Source: Cereibacter changlensis JA139
GTDB taxonomy: Bacteria > Pseudomonadota > Alphaproteobacteria > Rhodobacterales > Rhodobacteraceae
NCBI RefSeq assembly: GCF_003034985.1
Contig: NZ_PZKG01000027.1
Location: 1 to 46,208 of the forward strand
Direction of reading: 5' to 3'
DNA length: 46,208 bases
A program made the position numbers and the translations under genes. This document shows positions 1-8,713 of the stretch, piece by piece. Position 1 is the stretch's first letter. Each line of letters opens with the position of its first letter. The notes below the pieces were generated by a model. It had not been told where the DNA came from and did not search any database. It saw only the letters and a list, made by a program, of their open reading frames with translations.

Positions 1-100
1 CGGGCTGCAACAGTTCGATATACTCGTAATAGCGCAGGGTCCGGGGCGTGACTTCGAACCTGGCGCACATCTCCTTGAAGGTCAGGCGGCTGTCGGGCAT
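1..100 (-). CDS. MerR-family transcriptional regulator (partial, N-terminus only)
   Basis: Only the first 33 codons are inside the window; the gene runs off the left edge. The visible protein starts MPDSRLTFKEM and contains PRTLRYYEYIELLQP, the helix-turn-helix and wing start typical of MerR proteins (TLRYYE is the family signature). The ATG at 98-100 follows a GAGGAT ribosome-binding site, which supports the start. MerR proteins bind spaced promoters as dimers and respond to an effector through their C-terminal part, which is missing here, so the ligand cannot be named. It is divergent from the two thioesterase genes and could regulate them, but that is inference from position only. Confidence 0.85.
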   Translation of the reverse strand, partial: MPDSRLTFKEMCARFEVTPRTLRYYEYIELLQP

Positions 101-218
101 GGCGATCCTCCTCGGCCGCAGGGTAGGCCCATCGCCGGGGCCGCGCAATCGCGTCGCTTTGGGGTTGCGCCGCGCCGCGGAGGCGCGATGATGCGGCCTG
201 TTGCCGAGGGTCCGCCAG

Positions 219-641
219 ATGCCAGACAAGACCGACTTCGCCCGCCAGTTCATCGAGAGCATCCCGCATTCCCGGGCGCTCGGCATGCATCTGGACGAAA
301 TCGGCGAGGGCAGCGCGGTGATCTCGATGGCCTATGACAAGCGCTTCGTCGGTGATCCGGCGACCGGGGTGATCCATGGCGGCGCGGTCTCGGCGCTGAT
401 GGACACGGCGAGCGGGGCGGCGGTGATGTCGCTGCCCGAGGCGGGGGCGGCGACGGCGACGCTGGATCTCAGGATCGACTACATGCGCCCGGCGACACCC
501 GGCCAGCGGATCGTGGCGCGGGCCGAGTGCTATCACGTCACCCGCTCGGTCGCCTTCGTGCGGGTCACCGCCACCGACGAAGACGCCGCGCGCCCGGTGG
601 CCACCGCCACCGGCGCCTTCACCATGGAGCGCAGCGCATGA
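219..641 (+). CDS. PaaI-family acyl-CoA thioesterase (hotdog fold)
   Basis: The 140-residue protein has single-domain hotdog thioesterase length. The motif [14 protein letters not shown] (HGG at residues 53-55, acidic residue D62) is the PaaI active-site region. These enzymes hydrolyse acyl-CoA thioesters in the cytoplasm; the acyl group cannot be read from sequence. I chose the ATG at 219, with GAGGG about nine bases upstream, over an in-frame TTG at 201. The stop overlaps the next start as ATGA, so the two thioesterases are translationally coupled and may act together or as a heteromer. Family assignment is firm; substrate is unknown. Confidence 0.88.
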   Translation: MPDKTDFARQFIESIPHSRALGMHLDEIGEGSAVISMAYDKRFVGDPATGVIHGGAVSALMDTASGAAVMSLPEAGAATATLDLRIDYMRPATPGQRIVARAECYHVTRSVAFVRVTATDEDAARPVATATGAFTMERSA

Positions 642-1147
642 GCCGTCCGCCGCCCGAGCCGGTCCAGGTCATCAAGCAGCGCCGCGACGCCGCCCTGCGG
701 GCGCTGGTCGGCGGCGTGCCCTACATCACCTATCTCGGCATCCAGTTCGACCGGCGCGGCGACGAGCTGACCGCAATCCTGCCCTATGACGACAAGCTGA
801 TCGGCAACCCGATGCTGCCCGCGATCCATGGCGGGGTGACCGCGGCCTTCCTGGAGGTGGCGGCGATCATCGAGCTCAGCTGGTCCGTGCTCTGGCAGGA
901 GATGGAGCAGGGCCGGCTCGACCCCGCCACCATCGAGGCGCATCTGCCGAAGCTGCCCAAGACCATCGATTTCACCGTGGACTACCTGCGCTCCGGCCTG
1001 CCCCGCGACGCCTACGCAAGGGCGCGGGTGAACCGCTCGGGGCGGCGTTATGCATCGGTGCATGTCGAGGCCTGGCAGGACAACCGCAGCCGGCTCTTCG
1101 CCCAGGCGACCGGGCATTTCCTGATGCCCGAACCCTCCGAGCCCTGA
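638..1147 (+). CDS. PaaI-family thioesterase, second copy with extended loop
   Basis: The 169-residue hotdog protein starts at the ATG overlapping the previous stop. It keeps an HGG motif (residues 64-66, [14 protein letters not shown]), but the acidic position after it is Glu in FLEVA instead of Asp in the upstream paralogue. About 25 extra residues lie between the central helix and the strand [11 protein letters not shown], so it is longer and more divergent than its neighbour. It is probably a cytoplasmic acyl-CoA thioesterase or the regulatory half of a hetero-oligomer with the upstream protein. The substrate is unknown. A longer open frame from 527 is a different reading frame upstream and is not used. 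Confidence 0.85.
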   Translation: MSRPPPEPVQVIKQRRDAALRALVGGVPYITYLGIQFDRRGDELTAILPYDDKLIGNPMLPAIHGGVTAAFLEVAAIIELSWSVLWQEMEQGRLDPATIEAHLPKLPKTIDFTVDYLRSGLPRDAYARARVNRSGRRYASVHVEAWQDNRSRLFAQATGHFLMPEPSEP

Positions 1148-1186
1148 CCCTGCCGATGCCGGACCTCTCCTGATGCGCAGCCCCCG

Positions 1187-2509
1187 ATGACGCCGCCCGG
1201 CCGGACCGAGATCACCCACGCCCGCGTGCTGCGCATGGCGCTGCCGATCGTGCTGTCCAACGCCACGGTGCCGCTGCTCGGCGCGGTGGACACCGCCGTC
1301 GTCGGTCAGCTGGGGCTCGCCGCGCCGATCGGGGCGGTGGGACTCGGCGCGGTGGTGCTGGCGACGGTCTACTGGATCTTCTCCTTCCTGCGCATGGGCA
1401 CCTCGGGCCTCGCCGCGCAGGCCCACGGAGCAGGGGACGAGGCCGAACGCTCGGCGATCCTGCTGCGCGCGCTGATCATCGGCTTCGGCGCCGGGCTCTG
1501 CTTCATCCTCGCGCAGGCGCCGCTGGTCTGGGCCACCTTCAAGGTCGCCCCCGCCTCGGCCGAGGTCGAGGCGCTGACCCGGCAATATCTCGCGATCCGG
1601 CTCTGGGGCGCGCCGGCGACCATCGGGCTTTTCGCCGTCACCGGCTGGCTGGTGGCGCTGGAGCGGACGCGGGGCATCCTGCTGTTGCAGCTCTGGATGA
1701 ACGGGCTGAACATCGGCCTCGACCTGTGGTTCGTCATCGGCCTCGGCTGGGGCGTGCCCGGCGTGGCTGCCGCCACGCTGATCGCCGAATGGAGCGGCCT
1801 CGCGCTCGGCCTCTGGCTCTGCCGCGACGCCTTCGGGCCGGTGCTGCGCCGGGCCTGGGCGCGGGTCGGCGACCGGGCGGCGCTGGCGCGGATGATGCTG
1901 GTCAACCGCGACATCATGGTGCGCTCGGTGCTGCTGCAGGCGAGCTTCACCACCTTCGTCTTCCTCGGCGCGGGCTTCGGCGACGTGACGCTGGCCGCCA
2001 ACCAGGTGCTGCTGCAGTTCCTCGAGATCTCGGCCTATGCGCTCGACGGTTTCGCCTTCGCCGCCGAGGCGCTGGTAGGGCAGGCGGTGGGGGCGCGTTC
2101 GGTCGCCGGGGTGCGGCGGTCCTCGGTGATGCTGGGACAATGGGGGGCCGGGGGCGCCCTGTTCCTGGCGCTGGTCTTCGCGCTGGCCGGGCCGCAGATC
2201 ATCGACCTGATCACCACCTCGCCCGAGGTCCGGGCCGAGGCGCGGCAGTTGCTGCCCTGGCTGGTGGTGGCGCCGCTGATCGGAGTGGCGAGCTGGATCC
2301 TCGACGGCGTCTTCATCGGCGCCACGCAGACGCGCGAGATGATGCGGGCGATGCTGATCTCGGTGCCGATCTACGGCGCCGCGCTCCTGCTGCTCGTGCC
2401 GCTGATGGGCAACCACGGGCTGTGGGCGTCGCTGATGGTGCTGAACGCCACAAGGGGCGTCACGATGCTGCTGGCCTATCCGAAGGTCGAGCGGCAGGCG
2501 GCGGTCTAG
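1187..2509 (+). CDS. MATE-family efflux transporter, DinF-like
   Basis: The 440-residue protein is predicted to have about twelve membrane segments. The first helix region, LRMALPIVLSNATVPLLGAVDTAVVGQLG, matches the start of DinF-type MATE proteins, including the VDTAVVG segment. MATE proteins export cationic or organic compounds in exchange for Na+ or H+ across the inner membrane. No strong ribosome-binding site precedes the ATG at 1187. It lies 39 bases after the thioesterases in the same direction and its end overlaps the convergent TIGR02186 gene by four bases. Substrate cannot be inferred. Confidence 0.9.
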   Translation: MTPPGRTEITHARVLRMALPIVLSNATVPLLGAVDTAVVGQLGLAAPIGAVGLGAVVLATVYWIFSFLRMGTSGLAAQAHGAGDEAERSAILLRALIIGFGAGLCFILAQAPLVWATFKVAPASAEVEALTRQYLAIRLWGAPATIGLFAVTGWLVALERTRGILLLQLWMNGLNIGLDLWFVIGLGWGVPGVAAATLIAEWSGLALGLWLCRDAFGPVLRRAWARVGDRAALARMMLVNRDIMVRSVLLQASFTTFVFLGAGFGDVTLAANQVLLQFLEISAYALDGFAFAAEALVGQAVGARSVAGVRRSSVMLGQWGAGGALFLALVFALAGPQIIDLITTSPEVRAEARQLLPWLVVAPLIGVASWILDGVFIGATQTREMMRAMLISVPIYGAALLLLVPLMGNHGLWASLMVLNATRGVTMLLAYPKVERQAAV

Positions 2510-3270
2510 CGGATCATCCGGAAGGCGGCCGATGCGCCCCATCCCGCGACCACCGCCATCACCAGCGACAACAGGCCGTAGATCAGCGGCTGTTCCTGCG
2601 CCAAGGCGTAGATGAAGCGCTCGATCCCCGCCTTCTGCACGCCGATGCCGCCTTCCAGCGAGTCGACCACCCGACCGTCGCGGGTCAGGAAGACCCGCAC
2701 CCGGTAGTTGCCCTCGACGAGGTTCGACGGCAGCCGCACGTCGGTGCGGAACAGCGTGTCCTCGGTGAAGGCGACGGTGCCCTCGTCGAGATGGTAGCGC
2801 CCCTCCTGCTCGCGGATGCGCTGCAGCGCCTCGACGAAGCTGGGTGATTCCTCGGCCTGGGCGCTGATGCCCACGGCGCGGATCGCCCGCGGCACGCTGA
2901 TCTGGTAGCGCAGGTTGTCGGTCTCGGAAAGGATGGCCTCGAGCGGGCCGGTGGTGGCGACGGCGTAAAAGCTGGGGGCGTGGTTGATCCGCACCTTGTC
3001 GCGGTTGATCCAGATCCCCAGCCGCCGCTCCTTGCGCCGGACCACGACCGGGGTCGGCGGGCCCTCCACCGTGACGATGACCTGCAGCGGCCCGCCCTCG
3101 GGCTGCGGCGCCTCGCGCTTCACCGCGCCGTAGATCAGGATCTCGGAGCCGGTGAAATCGGCGGTGATCGCCACGCTGGTCTGGCTGAGGCCCAGCACGA
3201 TGCTCTCGTCCTGCGCCCGCGCGGCGAGGGGCGCGAGCACCAACAGCAGCAGGGCGAGCAGGCGGATCAC
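2506..3270 (-). CDS. TIGR02186 family protein (periplasmic, C-terminal membrane anchor)
   Basis: The 254-residue protein has an N-terminal signal sequence (MIRLLALLLLVLAPLAARAQ) and a C-terminal hydrophobic helix around residues 228-250 (LIYGLLSLVMAVVAGWGASA). The body, with VLGLSQTSVAITADFTGSEILIYGAVKR, matches the uncharacterised family TIGR02186, which in alphaproteobacteria commonly sits beside a TauE/SafE permease. The gene overlaps the permease start-to-stop (ATGA at 3267-3270), so both are probably made together and may form a membrane complex. The topology suggests a periplasmic domain tethered to the inner membrane. Biochemical function is unknown. Confidence 0.85.
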   Translation of the reverse strand: MIRLLALLLLVLAPLAARAQDESIVLGLSQTSVAITADFTGSEILIYGAVKREAPQPEGGPLQVIVTVEGPPTPVVVRRKERRLGIWINRDKVRINHAPSFYAVATTGPLEAILSETDNLRYQISVPRAIRAVGISAQAEESPSFVEALQRIREQEGRYHLDEGTVAFTEDTLFRTDVRLPSNLVEGNYRVRVFLTRDGRVVDSLEGGIGVQKAGIERFIYALAQEQPLIYGLLSLVMAVVAGWGASAAFRMIR

Positions 3271-4187
3271 GGCAGCGTCCCCGGGGTGATCGAGTAGAAC
3301 TCCGTGGGGGTCAGCAACAGGTCGAGTGCGATCTTGCCGCTGACCGCCAAGACCAGCAGCGCCAGCAGGATGCGCAGCTGCTCGGCCTTCAGCCGCACCC
3401 CCAGCCGGGCGCCGATCTGCGCGCCGATCACCCCGCCGACGATCAGCAAGAGCGCCAGCACCATGTCGACGGTCTGGCTGGTGACGGCATGCATCACCGT
3501 GGTGAAGGCGGTGACGAAGATGATCTGGAACAGCGAGGTGCCGATGACGACCTTGGTTGGCATGCCCAAGAGGTAGATCATCGCCGGCACCATGATGAAA
3601 CCGCCGCCGACCCCCATGATCGCCGCCAGAAAGCCGACCAGTCCGCCGACCATCATCGGCGGGATCACCGAGATGTAGAGACCCGAGGCGCGGAATTTCA
3701 CCTTGAACGGCAGCCGGTGCACCCAGGTGTGGACATGCGACCGCTTCACCGGCTGGCCCGGCTTTTTCGACCGGCGCAGCGAGCGCAGGCTTTCCTGCAG
3801 CATCAGCGCGCCGACGAGGCCGAGGAAGAAGACATAGGCCAGCTGCACGAAGAGATCGACCTGCCCCAGCACCGAGAGCCGGGCGAAGACCCAGATGCCG
3901 ATGGCGGAGCCGAACATCCCGCCCACCAGCAGCACCAGCCCCATGCGGAAATCGACCGCCTTGCGCTTGAGCTGCGCCAGCACGCCCGAGATGCTGGAGG
4001 CCACCACCTGATTGGCGCCGGTGGCCACGGCCACAGCGGGGGGGATGCCGATGAAGAACAGCAGCGGCGTGATGATGAACCCGCCGCCGACCCCGAACAT
4101 GCCCGACATGAACCCGACGATGCCGCCCAGTCCCAGCAACAGGAATGCGTTAATGGAGACCTCGGCTATGGGCAGATAAAGCTGCAT
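3267..4187 (-). CDS. TauE/SafE-family sulfite/organosulfur exporter
   Basis: The 306-residue membrane protein contains the two related glycine-rich repeats of the family: GFMSGMFGVGGGFIITPLLFFIG near residue 25 and GFLAAIMGVGGGFIMVPAMIY near residue 185. TauE/SafE proteins are thought to export sulfite, sulfoacetate or related anions. A cytoplasmic basic loop, RSLRRSKKPGQPVKRSHVHTW, joins the two halves. The start ATG at 4187 lacks a clear ribosome-binding site. A perfect TTGACA lies at 4246-4251 (minus strand), but the matching -10 is poor. The partner TIGR02186 gene overlaps its stop. Confidence 0.9.
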   Translation of the reverse strand: MQLYLPIAEVSINAFLLLGLGGIVGFMSGMFGVGGGFIITPLLFFIGIPPAVAVATGANQVVASSISGVLAQLKRKAVDFRMGLVLLVGGMFGSAIGIWVFARLSVLGQVDLFVQLAYVFFLGLVGALMLQESLRSLRRSKKPGQPVKRSHVHTWVHRLPFKVKFRASGLYISVIPPMMVGGLVGFLAAIMGVGGGFIMVPAMIYLLGMPTKVVIGTSLFQIIFVTAFTTVMHAVTSQTVDMVLALLLIVGGVIGAQIGARLGVRLKAEQLRILLALLVLAVSGKIALDLLLTPTEFYSITPGTLP

Positions 4188-4272
4188 CGGATCGGGCTGT
4201 GCGGGAAATGAATGGTGCGACAGACTTGCGCGCTGCGGCGAGCCTTGTCAAACAGATGTCAGGACTTAGCGA

Positions 4273-5073
4273 TCATCGCAGCCGACGCAGGAATTCCCGC
4301 AACACCCGCTCCAGCTTGGCCGCGCCCAAGGGGGCCATCGACTTTGTGTGTTCGTGGCTGATCGCCTCGTCGCTCATCCCCGCCGCCATGTTGGTGATGG
4401 TCGAGATCGCCGCCACCTTGAGCCCGAGGAAGCGCGCCAGGATGACCTCCGGCACGGTGGACATGCCAACGGCGTCAGCTCCGAGGATGCGGATCGCGCG
4501 GATCTCGGCGGGGGTCTCGAAGGAGGGCCCGGAGTACCAGGCGTAGACGCCTTCAGGCAGGGCGACGCCCACGGCCTCGGCGGCGGCGCGCAGGCCTGCC
4601 CGCAGATCGGGGTCATGCGCCGCCGTCATCGGCACGAAACGCGCATCGGTCGGCTCGCCGATCAGCGGGTTCAATCCCGAAAAGTTGATGTGGTCATCGA
4701 GCAGCATCAGCTCGCCCGGCGGGATGTCGGGCCGCAGACTGCCCGCTGCGTTGGTGGCGATCAGCGACTCGGCCCCCAGCGCCTTCAGCACCTCGAGCGG
4801 CAGCCGCATCGCCGCTGGATCGCCCTTCTCGTAGTAATGCGCCCGCCCGCCGAAGACCGCGACGCGCACGCCCTCCAGCTGGCCGATCATCAGCGTCGGG
4901 TTGTGCCCCGAGACGCCGCCCTGCGGAAAGCCCGCCAGTTCCTCGTAGGGGATCGCCACGCCCTCGACGGCGCTGGCGAGATGGCCGAGGCCGGAGCCGA
5001 GGATCAGCCCCAGCCGGACCGGCTCGTGCCCCGCCTTGGAGCGGATCAGCGAGGCAAGCATCTGGGCGGGCAT
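4273..5073 (-). CDS. Purine-nucleoside phosphorylase (trimeric class)
   Basis: The 266-residue protein cleaves purine (deoxy)nucleosides with phosphate to free base plus (deoxy)ribose 1-phosphate. LGLILGSGLGHLA (residues 21-33) is the phosphate-binding glycine loop, SGHNP (55-59) carries the conserved His, GGRAHYYEKGD is the second phosphate-binding segment, and GPSFETPAEIR with STITNMAAG near residue 240 gives the base-recognising Glu and Asn of the low-molecular-mass class. It is the last gene of the transporter operon and its ATG directly abuts the stop of the upstream permease. The context therefore points to phosphorolysis of imported nucleosides. Length is normal and all key residues are present. 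Confidence 0.93.
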   Translation of the reverse strand: MPAQMLASLIRSKAGHEPVRLGLILGSGLGHLASAVEGVAIPYEELAGFPQGGVSGHNPTLMIGQLEGVRVAVFGGRAHYYEKGDPAAMRLPLEVLKALGAESLIATNAAGSLRPDIPPGELMLLDDHINFSGLNPLIGEPTDARFVPMTAAHDPDLRAGLRAAAEAVGVALPEGVYAWYSGPSFETPAEIRAIRILGADAVGMSTVPEVILARFLGLKVAAISTITNMAAGMSDEAISHEHTKSMAPLGAAKLERVLREFLRRLR

Positions 5074-6039
5074 TCAGCGTTCCTTCACATAGGGTTCGCC
5101 ACCGGCGCGCGGCGGCGTGGCCTTGCCGACGAAGCCGGCGAGAATGACCACGGTCAGGATGTAGGGCAGGGCCTGCATGAACTGCACCGGGATGACGATG
5201 CCGCCGAGGTCGATGTTCTGATAGCGGTTGGAGATCGCCTCGAGGAAGCCGAAGAGCATCGTCGCCCCCAGCGCATACCACGGGCGCCACTTGGCAAAGA
5301 TCAGCGCTGCCAGCGCGATATAACCGCGCCCGGCCGTCATCTCCTTGACGAAGCCCGCCGAGAGGCCGGTGGCAAGATAGGCCCCCGCCAGCCCGGTCAG
5401 CACGCCGCAGATCGCCACGGCGGCAAATCGGATGCCCACGACCGAGACGCCCGCCGTATCCACCGCCGCCGGATTCTCGCCCACGGCGCGCAGCCGCAGG
5501 CCGAAGCGGGTGCGGTAAAGCAGCCAGGCAGAAAGCGGCACCATCGCCACGGCGACATAGACCAGCGCCGTGTGGCCCGAGATCAGCTCGTAATAGATCG
5601 GGCCGATCACCGGGACCTCGCGCAGCGCCTCGGCGCCCCAGAGGGTGATGGGCGCGAAGCGGGCGTCGCCGGTCAGCGACGGGGTGCGGCCGCCGAGCGC
5701 GAACCAGTATTGCCCGAGCAGCACCGTCAGCCCCGAGGCGAGGAAGTTGATCGCCACCCCCGAGATCAGCTGATTGCCGCGGAAGGTGATCGAGGCGAGG
5801 CCGTGGATCGCCGACATCAGCAGCGCGGCGAAGATGCCCGCCGCAACTCCCAGCCAGACATCCCCGGTGACGAAGGCCGCCGCCGCCGAAAGGAAGGCCG
5901 CGGCCAGCATCTTGCCCTCGAGCCCGATGTCGAAGATCCCGGCACGCTCCGAGAACAGCCCGGCGAGACAGGCCAGCAGCAGCGGCGTGCCGAGGCGGAT
6001 GGTGGAATCGAGGATCTGCAGAACCGTGGTCAGGTCCAT
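5074..6039 (-). CDS. BMP-type nucleoside ABC transporter permease (second subunit)
   Basis: The 321-residue polytopic membrane protein starts MDLTTVLQILDSTIRLGTPLLLACLAGLFSER. The segment SERAGIFDIGLEGKMLAAAF is the signature of permeases that pair with BmpA-type binding proteins. I start at the ATG (6039) that shares one base with the stop of the upstream permease (TGATG), not at an upstream in-frame codon. It should form the inner-membrane channel with the 6039-7133 product and import nucleosides, powered by the 7133-8713 ATPase. It lies directly before the nucleoside phosphorylase. The family is clear; the exact nucleoside range is not visible. Confidence 0.92.
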   Translation of the reverse strand: MDLTTVLQILDSTIRLGTPLLLACLAGLFSERAGIFDIGLEGKMLAAAFLSAAAAFVTGDVWLGVAAGIFAALLMSAIHGLASITFRGNQLISGVAINFLASGLTVLLGQYWFALGGRTPSLTGDARFAPITLWGAEALREVPVIGPIYYELISGHTALVYVAVAMVPLSAWLLYRTRFGLRLRAVGENPAAVDTAGVSVVGIRFAAVAICGVLTGLAGAYLATGLSAGFVKEMTAGRGYIALAALIFAKWRPWYALGATMLFGFLEAISNRYQNIDLGGIVIPVQFMQALPYILTVVILAGFVGKATPPRAGGEPYVKER

Positions 6040-7133
6040 CACTTCGCCCCCCGCCCTGCGCGCGCGAACAGCCATTCCACGGGTTGCCGCACCATGTTGT
6101 CCAGCGCCCCGGTGAACAGGATCACCAGCGCCTGGATGACGGTGATCAACTCGCGCGGGATCTTGGTCCAGAGCGCCAGTTCCGCCCCGCCCTGGTAGAG
6201 GAAGCCGAAGAGGATTGCTGCGAGGAACACCCCGAACGGATGGCTGCGCCCCATCAGCGCCACCGCGATGCCGATGAAGCCCGCGCCCTCGACCGAGTTC
6301 AGCACCAGACGGTTCGCCTCGCCCATGACGTTGTTGACGGCCATCATCCCGGCGAGCCCGCCGGAGATCAGCATGGCATACATGGTGATGCGGACCGGCC
6401 TGATCCCGGCATAGACGGCCGCCTTTTCCGACTTGCCGAAGGCGCGGATCTGATAGCCGAGCCGGGTGCGCCAGATCAGCACCCAGACCAGCACGCAGCA
6501 GGCCAGCGCGAGGAACAGGCTGACATTGGCGGGCGTACTGGTGGAGAAGGGAATGCCGACCGCGCCGAGGATCTCGCCCAGACCGGGCAGGTTGGTCTCG
6601 GCCGGAAAGCGCGCCGTCGCCGGGTCCATCGACCCCACCGGGCGCAGCATGTTGACCAGCAGGTAGTTCAAGAGCGAGGCGGCGATGAAGTTGAACATGA
6701 TCGTGGTGATCACGATATGGCTGCCGCGCTTCGCCTGCAGCCAGGCGGGCAGGGCGGCCCAGAGCGCGCCGAACAGCGCGCCGCAGACCACCGCGCCGAT
6801 CAGCGCCAGCGACCAGTGCGGCCAGGGCACCATCAGGCAGACCAGCGCCACGCCCAGCCCGCCGAGGCTCGCCTGCCCCTCGCCGCCGATGTTGAACAGC
6901 CCGGCATGGAAGGCCACCGCCACCGCCAGCCCGGTGAACATGAAGTTGGTCGCGTAATAGAGCGTGTAGCCCCAGCCATAGCTGGAGCCGAGCGCGCCGG
7001 TCACCATCAGCTTCATCGCCTCGACCGGGTTCTCGCCGATGGCGAAGATCACCACCGAGGAGATCGCGAAGGCAATGAGCAGCGACAGCAGCGGCACGAG
7101 CAGGGCGTCGGCCCAGGGCGGCATCTTCTGCAT
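6039..7133 (-). CDS. BMP-type nucleoside ABC transporter permease (first subunit)
   Basis: The 364-residue polytopic membrane protein belongs to the BPD_transp_2/RbsC-like permeases. The segment GLAVAVAFHAGLFNIGGEGQASLGG matches the conserved FNIGxEGQ motif of this subgroup (YufP/NupP-like). It overlaps both neighbours by one base at TGATG junctions, indicating tight translational coupling and equal stoichiometry with the ATPase upstream and the second permease downstream. Together the two permeases would form the heterodimeric pore in the cytoplasmic membrane. No unusual features. Confidence 0.92.
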   Translation of the reverse strand: MQKMPPWADALLVPLLSLLIAFAISSVVIFAIGENPVEAMKLMVTGALGSSYGWGYTLYYATNFMFTGLAVAVAFHAGLFNIGGEGQASLGGLGVALVCLMVPWPHWSLALIGAVVCGALFGALWAALPAWLQAKRGSHIVITTIMFNFIAASLLNYLLVNMLRPVGSMDPATARFPAETNLPGLGEILGAVGIPFSTSTPANVSLFLALACCVLVWVLIWRTRLGYQIRAFGKSEKAAVYAGIRPVRITMYAMLISGGLAGMMAVNNVMGEANRLVLNSVEGAGFIGIAVALMGRSHPFGVFLAAILFGFLYQGGAELALWTKIPRELITVIQALVILFTGALDNMVRQPVEWLFARAGRGAK

Positions 7134-8713
7134 CAGGCGGCGCCCTTCACATCGTCGACCCCGGCCATCAGCAGCCCCAGGTCGCGTTCATCGGTGGTGG
7201 CGGGATCGCGGAAGCCCATGATCCGGCCGTCGAACATCACCGCGATCCTGTCTGACAGGCTCATGATCTCGTCAAGCTCCACGCTCACCAGAAGCACCGC
7301 CTTGCCCGCGTCGCGCAGCGCCAAGATCTGCTTGTGGATGAACTCGATCGCGCCGATGTCCACCCCCCGCGTCGGCTGGCCGATCAGCAGCAGGTCGGGA
7401 TTGCGCTCGATCTCGCGCGCCACGATCAGCTTCTGCTGGTTGCCGCCGGAGAAGTTCTTGGCCGCCAGCGTGCAATCCGGCGGTCGCACATCGAAACGCT
7501 CCATCTTGCGGCGGGTATCTTCGCGCAGCGCCTCGTTGTCCATGAGGAGCGCGTTCTTCTGGTACTCCGGCTCGTTGTGATAGCCGAAGGCCACGTTCTC
7601 CCAAGCGGTGAAATCCATGATCATGCCGAGGTGCTGGCGGTCCTCCGGCACATGGGCGATGCCCTGCAGCCGTCGCGACTGACCGTCGGAATGCTTGCCG
7701 CTCAGGTCGAGCTCGACCCCGTTCAACTGCACCGACCCGGCGCCGCGGGCGATGCCGCCCAGCACCTCCAGCAGTTCCGACTGCCCGTTGCCCGCCACCC
7801 CCGCGATGCCGAGGATCTCGCCGGCGCGCACTGTCAGGTCGATACCCTTCAGCCGCTCGACGCCGTTCTCGTCGCGGACCCGCAGGTTCTCCACCTTCAG
7901 CACGGTCCGGCCCGGGATCGCCGGGGCCTTGTCGACCCTGAGCAGCACCTTGCGCCCCACCATCAGCTCGGCCAGCTCCTCGGGGCTGGTCTCGGCGGTC
8001 TGCACCGTCGCCGTCATCTGCCCGCGCCGCATAACGCTCACCGTGTCGGTGATCTCCATGATCTCGCGCAGCTTGTGGGTGATGAGGATGATCGTCTTGC
8101 CCTGCTCGCGCAGCCCCTTGAGGATGCGGAACAGGTGGTCGGCCTCGGCGGGGGTCAGCACCCCGGTCGGCTCGTCCAGAATGAGGATGTCGGCCTGCCG
8201 ATACAGCGCCTTCAGGATCTCAACCCGCTGCTGATGCCCGACCGAGAGATCCTCGATCCGTGCATCGGGATCGACCTCCAGCTCGTATTCGCGCGCGAGA
8301 TCGGCAAGCGCCTTGCGCGCCTTGGCCAGCGAGGGGCGCAGCAGGCGGCCTTCCTCGGCGCCGAGGATCACGTTCTCCAGCACGGTGAAATTCTGCACCA
8401 GCTTGAAGTGCTGGAACACCATGCCGATGCCGGCGCGGATGGCGCTCTGGCTGTCGGGGATGGGGGTGAGCCTGCCGCCGATGTAGATCTCGCCCGCATC
8501 GGCCCGGTAGAAGCCGTAGAGGATCGACATCAGCGTCGACTTGCCCGCGCCATTCTCGCCGATGATGCCGTGGATCGACCCGCGCCGCACCTGGATCGAG
8601 ATGTCCTTGTTGGCCTGCACGGGCCCGAACGATTTGGAGATCCCCCGCAATTCGATTGCGAGGGAGTCCGGGGCGGCAGCTGCCTGCCGCCCCTGTTGCC
8701 GTTCAGCCGCCAT
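7133..8713 (-). CDS. BMP-type nucleoside ABC transporter ATP-binding protein (two ATPase domains)
   Basis: The 526-residue protein carries two fused nucleotide-binding domains, like NupO/RbsA. Domain 1 has Walker A GENGAGKST, signature LSVGHQQRVEI and Walker B LILDEPTGVLTPAEAD. Domain 2 has a degenerate P-loop, GVAGNGQSELLEV, with signature FSGGNQQK and LLIGQPTRGVD in place of the normal Walker B Asp-Glu, the usual asymmetry of this family. It energises nucleoside uptake by the two downstream permeases. Its start codon directly follows the stop of the binding protein with no gap. Confidence 0.94.
   Translation of the reverse strand: MAAERQQGRQAAAAPDSLAIELRGISKSFGPVQANKDISIQVRRGSIHGIIGENGAGKSTLMSILYGFYRADAGEIYIGGRLTPIPDSQSAIRAGIGMVFQHFKLVQNFTVLENVILGAEEGRLLRPSLAKARKALADLAREYELEVDPDARIEDLSVGHQQRVEILKALYRQADILILDEPTGVLTPAEADHLFRILKGLREQGKTIILITHKLREIMEITDTVSVMRRGQMTATVQTAETSPEELAELMVGRKVLLRVDKAPAIPGRTVLKVENLRVRDENGVERLKGIDLTVRAGEILGIAGVAGNGQSELLEVLGGIARGAGSVQLNGVELDLSGKHSDGQSRRLQGIAHVPEDRQHLGMIMDFTAWENVAFGYHNEPEYQKNALLMDNEALREDTRRKMERFDVRPPDCTLAAKNFSGGNQQKLIVAREIERNPDLLLIGQPTRGVDIGAIEFIHKQILALRDAGKAVLLVSVELDEIMSLSDRIAVMFDGRIMGFRDPATTDERDLGLLMAGVDDVKGAA

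Noticed and set aside
533-2542. Long minus-strand open frame (669 codons) opposite the second thioesterase and the MATE gene
   Set aside because: It is Arg/His/Gly/Pro-rich with no recognisable domain and lies antisense to well-supported genes; a GC-rich shadow frame.
4223-4251. Promoter of the TauE gene with TTGACA at 4246-4251
   Set aside because: The -35 is perfect but the hexamer at the right distance (CAAGTC) does not resemble a -10; kept only as a note in the gene entry.
4348-6198. 616-codon plus-strand frame opposite the phosphorylase and permease
   Set aside because: Its composition is typical of antisense frames in GC-rich DNA (His/Arg/Gln-rich) and the opposite strand encodes clear families.
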